The notes: a model not told the origin generated them from the sequence alone. DNA of 64,000 bases from an uncultured Vampirovibrio sp. (GCA_910583875.1 CAJTXT010000007.1:8657-72656), one strand, 5' to 3'; counted from the stretch's first letter, positions 34,567-43,635 are shown. A program made the numbers and translations.

Positions 34567-37163
34567 TTTAGTTTATTCATAGCTTCGTTAAATTGAGCTT
34601 GTCTATTAGCTTTATTAAAGAATGGGAATCCTATAATTTTATAATTATTATCATCAATAAGAGTTTTAACAGGTCTGCCAGATTCTTCAATTTGTAACAA
34701 GAATTCTTCTTTCCAAGAGTCTTTTTCTATAAGGTGTGAACCCTTTGGTTCAATAAATATTTGATATTGGTCTGTTGTATTATCTTCTTGTTTTGTCATA
34801 ATAAGAACATAATCTGGTTCAAAGCGTTCTCCACCATTGAATGAGAATAGTTTTAATTGTCGTTCATTTCTTATCAGATAAACTTTGTCGTACTTGTTTT
34901 TCAAGTCTTGTACATGGTCTTTGAAGTAAGCAACAAATTCTTTTTCTTCACTTGTTCCATAATTATCAGTAAATACAAACCAGTCTTCATCAGATAAATT
35001 TACTTTTAAATGTTCAGATATAGCACCATGTGATTGCGACACTCCTTGTCCGTCACCATGTGGGTCTGTATAACTTACAGTCTTATCTCTAAAGATTTCA
35101 TATAATTTTCTAGGTTTGAACTCTTTAGTTCCTTCATAGGTTTCTTCTATAGCAGAAATTTTATTTGAAATCTTACCCAATGCATATTTACATGCCAAAT
35201 ATAATTGCTCGTTCGTAATATTGGTTTCACTTATTCTTATGCTTAACTTGATATTACCAAGATATTTTGGGTCAGTTATAAATTGTTTAATTGATACTAG
35301 GTTAGGGTAATAATGTTTAAGGGTATTAAATTTAAATATGTTATATTGCCTTAAAACCTTATGTATTATAGGATAAGGAATATTTGATATAATAAACTCT
35401 TTTAATATTCCTCTTTCCCCTGTACTTGTATCATCTTTTGAAGTTTCTAATAGTGTAGTTGTACTTGAAGCCCCTGCGGATAAGTCATAATTATAAATAG
35501 TATCTCGCACAGACGGAAGAAGCTCGGTTATAGTATTTCTTGATTTAACTACTCGTTCATTTTCAAATACTAAACCTTGTCTGTATAAATTATCATTCTT
35601 GAATTCATCTTTAAGTATATATGAACATTCTTGAATATTATCTGGCATTAAGCCTATACCTCTCATTGCAGTTGTAAGTTCTGAAATATAAGTAGAATTG
35701 TTCATACAATGATAATAGAGAGTTTCACATATCCTCAACTCATTTTCTATATCTTCGTCAAATTTACGCAAGAATCTTTCTGCTTTATCTGTTATTGTAA
35801 ATGGGCAATATCTTGCACCACGACCGATTAATTGTGCTTCTTGAATAGTTTGTTTTCCTGGTCCACCATGCCTTTCTGCACTTCGTGTTTCATAAAGCCT
35901 AACTATATCAAATAAGTTAAGAACATCCCACCCCTCATTTAATTGGTCAACGGCAAAGATACATCGTATTAAATTATTTCTATCTTCTAATGAGTTTATT
36001 TGTAGTTGATAGTTCCCCTTTTCTTCTTTACTGTTTACGGAAACGCATTTTTCATCTGAAAAATCTTCTTTTATTTCTGCAATTAATTCCTCTGAACTTA
36101 AATGATTATCAAAATAGTTAAACATTTTAACAAGCAGTGGATGACTGTTTTGTGTTCGAATCCTTGTAAAATCTGCTTCCGATAAATTTTCAATTAGTGG
36201 TCTAAATTGTTCTGTGTAAAACTTTTTGCTTGATTCTATCTTATCACTTTTAAATAAGATTACAGGTTTAATTGTCTTTTTATTATCTTGAAACAACTTT
36301 AATCGATATTGACTTAATAAAATTGACTGTAATACCCTATCAATTAAAGGCACATGTGATTGGAAAGTCTTAACTTCCTTTGAATAACGGTCTTCTCTAA
36401 ACTTTTTCAATGGATAGTCAACAAGTATTTTCTTTTCATACTCATTCATTATATACTGATTTTTTAAGTCGCAAGTTGCAGTAAATTCAAGTAACACATT
36501 ATCTCTATCTGCATTGAAAATCCTGTTTACAGTTGTTTCCCAATTACTCTTATCCTCTTTTTCACCTTTAGTTAAGCCCTTTTTTGTTTCTATATTTAAG
36601 TGGTGAGCTTCATCTGCTATAAGCACAATTTTCTTCTCGGCAAAGTCATCATCTGTCAAACCATTTTCTTTAAATTGGTTAAGGCTCATGTGCAACCCTT
36701 GAATAGTTGTAAAACAGATGTTTATATCATCTTTATTGCAACCTTGAAAATTATCTACTGTACGGATTTTAATTTGTTCACCGTCAATATTTATTTCATC
36801 ATTGAATAAGTATTTGCTTGAAGTTTGATTTATAAAGTTATCTTTGGTTTTTTGTACAATATTATCCGTATTAACAAAGAACAAGAAATTTCTATAACCT
36901 TTTTTGTATAGATACAAGATAAGTCCTGCCATTATAAGAGTTTTACCACTACCAGTTGCCATGTGCAATAACACTTGAGATGGTTTACGACACAGTTTTT
37001 CACTTTCAAAGTATGTTATAAAGTTTCTAAAAGCCATTTCTTGATATGGTCTGATAGAATATTTTTGAGTAAGATTTCTTACTACATACTTAGGTAATTC
37101 CTTATATGCTTCTGGGACATACTCTTTAATAGTATTTATCTCTTCAAATAAGAATTTACCCAT
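34563..37163 (-). CDS. Type III restriction enzyme, Res subunit
   Basis: 866 aa. The SF2 helicase motor has Walker A MATGSGKT at residues 68-75 and DEAH at 184-187, then AVDQLNEGWDVLN and QLIGRGARYCPF as late helicase motifs. The C-terminal nuclease is PD-ExK: Pro783-Asp784 in RFEPDYV, then Glu805 and Lys807 in FIEPKG. Type III enzymes need two head-to-head unmethylated sites, translocate or slide with ATP, and cut about 25-27 bases away. The start follows the mod stop by two bases, so mod-res are an operon. All key residues are intact. Confidence 0.92.
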   Translation of the reverse strand: MGKFLFEEINTIKEYVPEAYKELPKYVVRNLTQKYSIRPYQEMAFRNFITYFESEKLCRKPSQVLLHMATGSGKTLIMAGLILYLYKKGYRNFLFFVNTDNIVQKTKDNFINQTSSKYLFNDEINIDGEQIKIRTVDNFQGCNKDDINICFTTIQGLHMSLNQFKENGLTDDDFAEKKIVLIADEAHHLNIETKKGLTKGEKEDKSNWETTVNRIFNADRDNVLLEFTATCDLKNQYIMNEYEKKILVDYPLKKFREDRYSKEVKTFQSHVPLIDRVLQSILLSQYRLKLFQDNKKTIKPVILFKSDKIESSKKFYTEQFRPLIENLSEADFTRIRTQNSHPLLVKMFNYFDNHLSSEELIAEIKEDFSDEKCVSVNSKEEKGNYQLQINSLEDRNNLIRCIFAVDQLNEGWDVLNLFDIVRLYETRSAERHGGPGKQTIQEAQLIGRGARYCPFTITDKAERFLRKFDEDIENELRICETLYYHCMNNSTYISELTTAMRGIGLMPDNIQECSYILKDEFKNDNLYRQGLVFENERVVKSRNTITELLPSVRDTIYNYDLSAGASSTTTLLETSKDDTSTGERGILKEFIISNIPYPIIHKVLRQYNIFKFNTLKHYYPNLVSIKQFITDPKYLGNIKLSIRISETNITNEQLYLACKYALGKISNKISAIEETYEGTKEFKPRKLYEIFRDKTVSYTDPHGDGQGVSQSHGAISEHLKVNLSDEDWFVFTDNYGTSEEKEFVAYFKDHVQDLKNKYDKVYLIRNERQLKLFSFNGGERFEPDYVLIMTKQEDNTTDQYQIFIEPKGSHLIEKDSWKEEFLLQIEESGRPVKTLIDDNNYKIIGFPFFNKANRQAQFNEAMNKLN

Positions 37164-37165
37164 GC

Positions 37166-38842
37166 TTATACTTCCTCTCCATAAAAACTTCTTGCAAAGG
37201 CTTTTTCTTCTTCTGTTACAGCAAGGTCTTCATCTTCCATATCACAATAATTAACATATAACAGATTCTTGTCTAATACTTGAATTAAGAAATTCCGTTT
37301 GTCATCTATTGATAATTCTTTAAAGTCTTGTTCGGATTCTCTAAGTTTGTTAATATCAACTTTATAACTAATAAATTCAGATTCAGTAATTTCTTTATAC
37401 AAGTCTTTCAGCTTGTTATCATCTGCAACTTGTATTTCATCTATATACTTATGGTTCAGCTCTTTCAATTCACAGTAAACAAAACTTCCCCCACCTTGCC
37501 AGTTAACAGCTTTTGATATTCCTGTTTCATCTCCTCTTAATACATTCTGTACCCGTTTTACACTATTAATTTCACCATAATCTAATTGTTCAATACCAAT
37601 CCATTGACGATTGATTTTCTGTGCAACAGCTCCTGTTGTACCTGTTCCAAAGTGAAAATCCAATACAATGTCTTTTTCATTAGTACACATTTCAATAATT
37701 CTTTGTAATAATTTTTCTGGTTTTTGCCCTTGAAATCCTATTAATTCTGTCCTGTATCTATCTGTTGAGTATATATCTATCCACCAATCCTCTAATTTTT
37801 TCCCTCTTGCTTCAACTTCCTCTTTAAAAGATTCTTTTGTTTCTGTACTACCAAAGACTTGTCCAGTATTGTGAACCCCACTTTTATGAGCTATGTATGG
37901 CATATTAATTTTAGCCTCATTTGTTTTACCATAAAATAATATATCATCATGTTTTCTTGGTAAAAAATCTGTAGCTCCAGCTGGTCCTGTATAACACCAT
38001 ACAATATTATTCTTAAAATTATCTTTGCCAAAAATCTCATCCATCAATATTTTACAATAATGACTTTCGTTAAAATCTAAATGAACTAATATGCAACCAT
38101 TATTCGATAGTAATTGTTTAGCTATTAATAGTCTGTTTTTCATAAAGGTTAGCCATGTAGAGTGATTGAAATTATCATTATATCTGAATGAATCTTTTTC
38201 TGTATTAAATGGAGGATCAATATATATGCACTTAACTCTGCCTTCATATCTTTTTAATATTGAAGATAATGCAAGCAAATTATTGCCTTTAATTAGTAAA
38301 TTATCTGTATCATTAAATTCAGTTATAGATTCTTCTCCGTCTTTAGTATATTTTTTCATATTTGTAAATACTTTTGGAGCAAGAAGTCTATCAACATCAT
38401 CTGGGGCAAGTAATTCATTGTAAAATATTTCACCCCTTTTCTGGTCTTCTTTTGTTTGTCCGCCTTCTAACACACAGTCTTTATAAGGGAACGATAAAAC
38501 AACATCATTTTTAGATGAAATAAATTGTTCTCTACTATCAATAAGTCCGATAGTATTCTTAAACCTTGTATATGAATCTTGTAAGAATGCTTTGTTATTT
38601 ACTGCCCAACCAAAAGCAGTCTTATCAAAAACTAAAGTTCCATCAATATCTACAAAAAACTTTTCTTTCATTCTTTCATTAGATAAAAGCAATTTAATCA
38701 AGTCTTTATCCATTTTCATGGCACATTCATAAACTTTGTTTCTCAAAAGGTCTTTGCCATTATCAGCGTAAAATCTCTTGTCTGGATCATTCTCTAACAA
38801 GTCTAATAGCTCGAAATAAAATCCTTCTCTCTCTTCTGTCAT
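37166..38842 (-). CDS. Type III DNA methyltransferase, Mod subunit
   Basis: 558 aa. Motif order is that of a beta-class N6-adenine methyltransferase: DPPFN at residues 209-213 (catalytic DPPY-type) precedes the AdoMet-binding FHFGTGTTG at 396-404. A long N-terminal and C-terminal part (including the variable target-recognition region, roughly 265-370) completes the usual Mod length. Mod modifies one strand of an asymmetric 5-6 base site and is also needed for Res activity. AAAGGA precedes the ATG. No simple-sequence repeat that would cause phase variation is seen in the coding region. Confidence 0.92.
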   Translation of the reverse strand: MTEEREGFYFELLDLLENDPDKRFYADNGKDLLRNKVYECAMKMDKDLIKLLLSNERMKEKFFVDIDGTLVFDKTAFGWAVNNKAFLQDSYTRFKNTIGLIDSREQFISSKNDVVLSFPYKDCVLEGGQTKEDQKRGEIFYNELLAPDDVDRLLAPKVFTNMKKYTKDGEESITEFNDTDNLLIKGNNLLALSSILKRYEGRVKCIYIDPPFNTEKDSFRYNDNFNHSTWLTFMKNRLLIAKQLLSNNGCILVHLDFNESHYCKILMDEIFGKDNFKNNIVWCYTGPAGATDFLPRKHDDILFYGKTNEAKINMPYIAHKSGVHNTGQVFGSTETKESFKEEVEARGKKLEDWWIDIYSTDRYRTELIGFQGQKPEKLLQRIIEMCTNEKDIVLDFHFGTGTTGAVAQKINRQWIGIEQLDYGEINSVKRVQNVLRGDETGISKAVNWQGGGSFVYCELKELNHKYIDEIQVADDNKLKDLYKEITESEFISYKVDINKLRESEQDFKELSIDDKRNFLIQVLDKNLLYVNYCDMEDEDLAVTEEEKAFARSFYGEEV

Positions 38843-39131
38843 AATTTATCCTTTGGTTACAAATATACCATCCTAACAAATCTTAATAAAAATCCCCAAG
38901 TAGTACATCATTCAGAAGATTGAATAATATCTAATAACTATTCTTTTCTATTCTTTGTTAAATCAACGAACAAAAAACTTTTCTTGTTATTCTTTTTCTC
39001 TATAGTTTTTATTTTCTACATCATTAAAAATTTCTATACAAAAATTATTATAAATATATCTTGAACTAATACAAAATCTTCACTTCTATAAATATATATA
39101 ATCAGAAGTTATTATTTGTAATTGAAAGTAT
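38843..39131. other. AT-rich gap upstream of mod inside the island
   Basis: 289 bases with no open frame of note, no tRNA and no clear hairpin. It should hold the minus-strand promoter of mod-res, but no convincing -35/-10 pair was picked out. Confidence 0.5.
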
Positions 39132-39215
39132 AGCGGCCGTCGCGAGGAAAGACGAGTGGCAATAAAAAAAGACCTACCGAAGTAAGTCTTTTAAATGGCG
39201 GGACCGACGAGGCTC
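39132..39215. repeat. Internal att copy B, truncated
   Basis: AGCGGCCGTCGCGAGG through GGACCGACGAGGCTC, matching copies A and C but ending 43 bases earlier inside the tRNA T arm. In the variable positions it agrees with copy A (ACGAGTGG; four Ts). The next 88 bases up to copy C hold only a small hairpin (GTGAC-TAAAT-GTCAC) and A-rich sequence, so this may be the relic of a second, mostly deleted element. Confidence 0.8.
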
Positions 39216-39303
39216 ACTGTGTCTGTTTGCGGGGCAGAAAAAGGTGACTAAATGTCACGTTTTTCGTGGAGTAGGAACAAAAAAAGAGAAAGAAAAAGAG
39301 AGC

Positions 39304-39424
39304 AAAAAGAGGGAGCGGCCGTCGCGAGGAGAGGCTAGTGGCAATAAAAAAAGACCTACCGAAGTAAGTCTTTAAATGGCGGGACCGACGAGGCTCGAAC
39401 TCGCGACCTTCTGCGTGACAGGCA
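39304..39424. repeat. att copy C, joined to the intact tRNA-Asp
   Basis: The copy that continues into the complete tRNA gene. It holds the tRNA 3' half, the terminator with a TTCG loop and the GC-rich tail (GGAGCGGCCGTCGCG). Its tail differs from A and B at GCTAGTGG. Confidence 0.85.
39345..39373 (-). terminator. Intrinsic terminator of tRNA-Asp (TTCG loop)
   Basis: On the minus strand AAGACTTAC-TTCG-GTAGGTCTT followed by TTTTTTTATT, directly after the CCA of the tRNA. The same terminator is copied with each att repeat (near 33480-33510 and 39165-39195). Confidence 0.85.
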
Positions 39425-39454
39425 GACACTCTAACCAAACTGAGCTACGATCCC
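39377..39454 (-). tRNA. tRNA-Asp (anticodon GTC)
   Basis: 78 nt with encoded CCA. Acceptor GGGATCG/CGGTCCC (one T-G), anticodon stem TCTGC/GCAGA with loop CTGTCAC (anticodon GTC), T arm GCGAG-TTCGAGC-CTCGT, discriminator G. It is the integration target of the neighbouring island, and its 3' half is duplicated at 33514-33561. Confidence 0.95.
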
Positions 39455-39580
39455 ATTGCTTTCGAAATTTATTATATGCGGAACAAAAAAAAATTGCAAT
39501 ACATTTTTTGTAATTATTTTACTAATAATCTTTTTGCAATATAATGAAATATATAATTATACAGGATTACGAGGAAAATT

Positions 39581-41608
39581 ATGAATAAATATTTATTGGA
39601 AATAGGAACGGAAGAATTAGCTTATAAGTTTATTCCTTCTGCTATGGAACAATTAAAAAATGAATTTTCTAAAACTTTGGAAGAAAATGAAATTAAATTC
39701 TCTGATATAAAAATTTATGCAACTCCAAGAAGACTTGCTGTTTTAATTGAAGATGTTGCTGAAAAACAAGAAGATGTACAAAAAACAGTTAAAGGTCCTA
39801 TTGCAACTATTGCTTATGATGAAAACGGCAATTTGACAAAGGCGGCATTGGGTTTTGCTAATAAAAACGGTGTTAATCCTGAAAATTTATATAAACAAGA
39901 TAATTATGTTTGGGCAAAAATTGAACAAAAAGGTAAAGATACAAAGGAATTATTAAAGGCTGTTGTACCTCAAATTATATTGAAATTAAAAGGTACTCAC
40001 TTTATGAGATGGGCTGATTTGGATATTAAATTTCAACGTCCTATCAGATGGATTGTTTCTTTATTTAATAATGAAATTGTTGAATTTGAGGTTGCGAATG
40101 TTAAAGCTTCTAATGTTTCAAGAGGTCACAGATTTTCTAAAACGGAAGTTGAAATTAAAAATCCCGATGAATATTTGACAGTACTTGAAAATGCAAATGT
40201 TATTGCTGATGTTGCGAAACGAAAAGAAGTTATAACAAAACTTGCTACTGAAAAAGCAAAAGAAATCGGTGCAGATATTGTTATTGATGAAGACTTATTG
40301 GATGAAGTTACTTTTATCACAGAATGGCCGATTCCTGTTATTTGTTCTTTTGAAGAAAAATATCTTCAAATACCTGAAAAAGTTGCTGTTACTGTTATGG
40401 CGGTTCATCAAAGATACTTCCCGCTTTATAAAGACGGTAAACTTTTAAATAAATTTATTACAATGAGCAACTATGTCGGGGATGTTTTTGAAAACATTAA
40501 AGCCGGTAATGAAAGAGTTGTTAGAGCAAGACTTGAAGATGCTGTCTTCTTTGTACAGGAAGATACTCAAAAACCGCTTGCTGATTATTTAGAAGAGTTA
40601 AAGGGAGTAACTTTCCAAAAAGGTTTTGGCTCTGTTTATGATAAAACTCAAAGAATATGTAAACTTTCAAAAGTGCTTGAAAAACAATTAGGAATTGATA
40701 ATTCAAATGTTGAAAGAACAGCTCTTCTTTGTAAAGTTGATTTAGTTACTAAATTGGTATTTGAATTTACTGAACTTCAAGGCTATATCGGTGCGGATTA
40801 TGCTTTAAGAAGCGGAGAAACAAAAGAAGTTTCAACGGGTATTATGGAACATTATTTCCCGTTGAATGCTGATTCTGAACCTGCTGAATCAATTGAAGGG
40901 CAAATTGTCGGTATTGCAGATAAGATGGATACGGTTGTTACTGTATTTGCGGACGGTAAAAAGATTTCTGGCTCTCAAGACCCATTAGGCGTAAGACGCG
41001 CAACTTTGGGTATCTTAAAAACGGTTCTTCAAAAAGATTTGAATGTTAATATTACAGAGCTTTTAAAAGAAACAATTAAGCTTCTTCCTGTTCAAGTTGA
41101 AGATGAAAATAAATTATTTGAAACAATAAAAGATTTCTTTGAACAACGTTTAATTGTATTCTTATCAGATAAATATAAACACGACGTTCTTGAAGCTTGC
41201 ATTAGCAACAAAGATGTTTTAAGTGATTTAAAAGACTTTATTAAACGTTTAAATATTGTTTCAGATATTATTAAAAAAGACAATTATGCTCAATTCCATG
41301 AGGGGGTTAACCGTATCATAAGACTAATTAAGAACGAAAACAATTTTGCTTCAGTTGATGAAAGCTTATTTGTTATTGATGCTGAAAAGAATTTATGGAA
41401 TGCGGTTAAAAATATAGATGAAAATGCTTTATCTTATGAAGAATTAGAAGAAAAATTGGTTGGTGTGATACCTGCTATATCAGAATTTTTTGATAAAGTT
41501 TTAGTTATGGATAAAGATGAAAAAATTAAACAAAACAGATTGAGCCTTCTTTATTCGATAAAACAAAAATTTGCTAAGATTGCGGATTTTAGTAAAATTG
41601 TTTTCTAA
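39581..41608 (+). CDS. glyS: Glycyl-tRNA synthetase beta subunit
   Basis: 675 aa beginning MNKYLLEIGTEELAYKFIPSAMEQL, the signature start of the beta subunit of bacterial tetrameric glycyl-tRNA synthetase. FMRWADLDIKFQRPIRWIVSL and TVMAVHQRYFPLY are further family blocks, and the C-terminus is the helical anticodon-binding region. It charges tRNA-Gly with the alpha subunit GlyQ. glyQ is usually adjacent but is not in this window. Bases 41433-41478 of this gene are copied, identically, 293 bases downstream at 41726-41771. Confidence 0.95.
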   Translation: MNKYLLEIGTEELAYKFIPSAMEQLKNEFSKTLEENEIKFSDIKIYATPRRLAVLIEDVAEKQEDVQKTVKGPIATIAYDENGNLTKAALGFANKNGVNPENLYKQDNYVWAKIEQKGKDTKELLKAVVPQIILKLKGTHFMRWADLDIKFQRPIRWIVSLFNNEIVEFEVANVKASNVSRGHRFSKTEVEIKNPDEYLTVLENANVIADVAKRKEVITKLATEKAKEIGADIVIDEDLLDEVTFITEWPIPVICSFEEKYLQIPEKVAVTVMAVHQRYFPLYKDGKLLNKFITMSNYVGDVFENIKAGNERVVRARLEDAVFFVQEDTQKPLADYLEELKGVTFQKGFGSVYDKTQRICKLSKVLEKQLGIDNSNVERTALLCKVDLVTKLVFEFTELQGYIGADYALRSGETKEVSTGIMEHYFPLNADSEPAESIEGQIVGIADKMDTVVTVFADGKKISGSQDPLGVRRATLGILKTVLQKDLNVNITELLKETIKLLPVQVEDENKLFETIKDFFEQRLIVFLSDKYKHDVLEACISNKDVLSDLKDFIKRLNIVSDIIKKDNYAQFHEGVNRIIRLIKNENNFASVDESLFVIDAEKNLWNAVKNIDENALSYEELEEKLVGVIPAISEFFDKVLVMDKDEKIKQNRLSLLYSIKQKFAKIADFSKIVF

Positions 41609-41626
41609 ATTGAATATAACAAAAAT

Positions 41627-41660
41627 AAAAAAGTCTGAATTAATCTTCAGGCTTTTTTAT
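41627..41660 (+). terminator. Intrinsic terminator of glyS
   Basis: AAGTCTGAA (41631-41639) pairs with TTCAGGCTT (41645-41653) with one T-G pair and is followed by TTTTTATTTTT. Confidence 0.8.
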
Positions 41661-41725
41661 TTTTGTTTAGTTTGAATTCTTTGAGAATTAACATTTTTAT
41701 ATTGAGTTAAAATCTAACCTACGGA

Positions 41726-41771
41726 CTTATGAAGAATTAGAAGAAAAATTGGTTGGTGTGATACCTGCTAT
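41726..41771 (+). repeat. 46-base exact copy of an internal glyS segment
   Basis: CTTATGAAGAATTAGAAG through GATACCTGCTAT is identical to 41433-41478 inside glyS. It stands nine bases left of the REP/RAYT remnant (41780). The copy carries no start or stop context and cannot be functional as a gene piece. Confidence 0.9.
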
Positions 41772-41779
41772 TTCAATAT

Positions 41780-42014
41780 GTAGGGTGCAAAAAGGTACGT
41801 TTGCACCAAAATCAAAAAACATGATAAAATTCATAAATGCCAAATTATAAACGATTATATGTCGATGGAAATAATTACATCTTTTTTACGATAGTCACAC
41901 AATATCGTATAAAAATATTAATTTCAAATATAGAATTATTAAGATACAAATGGAATAAATGAAATTGAGTTTGAATAGATTTTATTGGTGCAAACGTTCC
42001 TTTTTGCACCCTAC
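41780..42014. mobile_element. REP-flanked remnant of a RAYT-type (IS200/Y1) transposase element
   Basis: Two REP-like hairpins face each other: left 41780-41808 and right 41986-42014, 28 bases matching in inverted orientation with one mismatch. Each holds a small palindrome (GGTGCAAA/TTTGCACC) and each has the GTAG foot known for REP sequences moved by RAYT transposases. Between them lies the start of a RAYT frame. The element is about 235 bases, far too short for an intact transposase, so it is an internally deleted derivative. Confidence 0.75.
41837..41962 (+). pseudogene. Truncated REP-associated tyrosine transposase (RAYT)
   Basis: 41 codons starting MPNYKRLYVDGNNYIFFTIV and then TQYRIKILISNIELLR, which is the N-terminus of RAYT/Y1_Tnp proteins (M.xYKRLxVxGxxYFFTIVT). 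The HUH and catalytic Tyr are absent. After ELLR the sequence jumps: in the next frame it reads NGINEIEFE-stop, which looks like the tail of the same protein family. So most of the gene was deleted. Confidence 0.7.
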
Positions 42015-42067
42015 TTGCTGGATAATCTTTTAAATCTTGATTACAATTTGTCATAGTACCTCTAATC

Positions 42068-43039
42068 TTACATTCTATTTACTAAATAATTACATTCTTT
42101 TTTTAGGAGAGTTGTTATTTCTTTATTTTCTTCAAAACCAGACTTAACAGCTAGTTCATATCTGTCAAAAATTTCTTTATTCTCACAAAAAGTAACTTTG
42201 TTATATTGATAATCCATTTTTATAATATTTGATGAAAAATTTCCCAAGAAAGTGCCAATAGAACTTTGAAACATTTTCTGGTAGCGAGTTTTTCCAAAAA
42301 ATGATCTATATTGACGACTATTTGTATTTTCTTCAAATAACCATATATCATCATACGATAATAAAATATATCTATAATCATTTAATAAATTTATATTATA
42401 TTCAGAATCTGCGAATGCTATATATGTAGATGCTAAGTATGGATAAAGTGCCAATCTGTTTGGTATTTTGTACTTGCGCGTAGCACCATTAACGTCTAAA
42501 AAATATTCTAATGATTTTTCTCTGTCTTTATATTCAATTAAAACTTTATGTAACTCATTAATATATTTTTGTTTATAGTTATTATATTCATTAATTGAAT
42601 TTTTATTTTCATTACTATGTTTTTCTTTATATTTTATAAATTCTTGATTTATATAATAAAAATTTCCAAGAGCATTATATACATTTGAACTAAAGGAATT
42701 ATACAAATTTAGATATTGATTAAAAAGATTATTTCTTATTGTACAAGCCAATTTTGAATCTTGAAGTCCTAATTTATCTATGTTTATTAATATTTCATAT
42801 GTGTATTTATAATTTGCAGTTCTAATAGATAGTAAGGGATTATCCTTAGGAAAATACTGTAAATTTATAATATACGGATATATTAAAATTAGAATAAATA
42901 TTAATATTTTATGTCCTCTTGTTAGTTTGGGTTTTGTAAGATATACACTACAAACCAGACTCTTCTTTTGTTTTGAATCTACGTTATTCATTTCTATTTC
43001 TTTGTTTATTTTTTTTCTATTATTTCTATTTTTCCCCAT
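42068..43039 (-). CDS. Hypothetical single-pass membrane protein
   Basis: 323 aa. A basic, cytoplasmic N-terminus (KNRNNRKKINKEIE) of about 40 residues precedes one hydrophobic segment (ILIFILILIYPYIINLQYF, residues about 45-63). The remaining 260 residues would be extracytoplasmic, rich in Asn, Tyr and Lys, mostly helical and without a recognisable motif. A few cysteines (CTIRNN; TFCEN; KKECNY) are scattered. No gene neighbour shares its strand within 265 bases. The function is unknown; the composition fits the host and gives no sign of recent transfer. Confidence 0.5.
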   Translation of the reverse strand: MGKNRNNRKKINKEIEMNNVDSKQKKSLVCSVYLTKPKLTRGHKILIFILILIYPYIINLQYFPKDNPLLSIRTANYKYTYEILINIDKLGLQDSKLACTIRNNLFNQYLNLYNSFSSNVYNALGNFYYINQEFIKYKEKHSNENKNSINEYNNYKQKYINELHKVLIEYKDREKSLEYFLDVNGATRKYKIPNRLALYPYLASTYIAFADSEYNINLLNDYRYILLSYDDIWLFEENTNSRQYRSFFGKTRYQKMFQSSIGTFLGNFSSNIIKMDYQYNKVTFCENKEIFDRYELAVKSGFEENKEITTLLKKECNYLVNRM

Positions 43040-43132
43040 TTCAAACCATTTTCCTATTTATCTCTTCTTAATCCATACAACAACCTACTAACTTTTAATT
43101 AGAAAAAAAGTTTTATGAAGTTATTTCTAATT

Positions 43133-43164
43133 GATAAGATTCCGAAACAAGTTCGGAATGACAA
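43133..43164. repeat. Single end of the TGTCA palindromic repeat
   Basis: ATTCCGAAACAAGTTCGGAAT followed by GACA: the reverse of the left end seen at 4523. Small hairpin, no partner within 400 bases in the right orientation. The rest of the gap 43040-43304 shows nothing else. Confidence 0.6.
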
Positions 43165-43304
43165 CAAGATATGTAAATTCCTTTTTGTATTTTGTTAAAC
43201 TCAAAACTACAGACTTTATTTTTATTAATAGCTTATTTTACTATTATTTTCTTGTTCTTGTAAACCCAGATATGTTATAAATGTTACACTTTTAGCTTTT
43301 TAAA

Positions 43305-43529
43305 TTAGAACTTAAATAAATCTTTTAATTCAATCTTCAGCACTATAGATGTTAAAATAATTTTATCAAAGCTTAAATTCCGTTTTCCTGTTTCCACCTT
43401 AGCTATATGTTCACGATAAACGCCTATTAATTCTGCCAAATTTTCTTGAGTTAGATTTTTTGATTTTCTTATTTTTGCTAAATTTCTTGCAAATTTGTAT
43501 TTAATTTCTTTAATCTCTGTCTTGTACAT
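43305..43529 (-). CDS. XRE-family helix-turn-helix regulator
   Basis: 74 aa from the ATG at 43527-43529. FARNLAKIRKSKNLTQENLAELIGVYREHIAKVETGKRN is a complete Cro/C1-type helix-turn-helix, leaving no room for a ligand domain. A longer frame to 43631 runs through a repeat and lacks a ribosome site, so the short start is preferred (AAAGG 12 bases upstream). An 11-base inverted repeat (TGTCTTGTACA ... TGTACAAGACA) overlaps the start codon, so the protein probably represses its own gene. No toxin, methylase or phage gene is adjacent to suggest a wider regulon. Confidence 0.82.
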   Translation of the reverse strand: MYKTEIKEIKYKFARNLAKIRKSKNLTQENLAELIGVYREHIAKVETGKRNLSFDKIILTSIVLKIELKDLFKF

Positions 43530-43560
43530 ACTTTCTGCCTTTCGTCTTTTGTACAAGACA
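43518..43560. promoter_or_regulatory. Inverted repeat operator overlapping the XRE gene start
   Basis: TGTCTTGTACA at 43518-43528 and TGTACAAGACA at 43550-43560 are exact inverted copies separated by 21 bases, about two helical turns between half-sites. The first lies over the first codons and the second upstream, as expected for autorepression. Confidence 0.55.
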
Positions 43561-43635
43561 ATAAAATTATTAATATAATTTGAAAAATATATATTGATAT
43601 AATTGTCATGCTGAACTTGTAATAAAAACATAAAT

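Larger units (their letters stand above)
33440..39424. mobile_element. Integrase-less type III R-M island at the tRNA-Asp 3' end
   Basis: The segment lies between two copies (33440-33561 and 39304-39424) of a roughly 121-base repeat holding the 3' half of tRNA-Asp, its terminator and a GC-rich tail (GGAGCGGCCGTCGCGAGGAG). A third, shorter copy is at 39132-39215. This is the classic footprint of site-specific integration into a tRNA 3' end. Cargo is a BRO-N/DinD-like gene plus res and mod. No integrase or excisionase is seen, so movement in trans or decay is implied. Confidence 0.75.

Noticed and set aside
39214..39438. A 74-aa minus-strand frame with an Arg-rich start
   Set aside because: It is read from the tRNA-Asp, its terminator and the att repeats; no ribosome site and no homologous family are seen.
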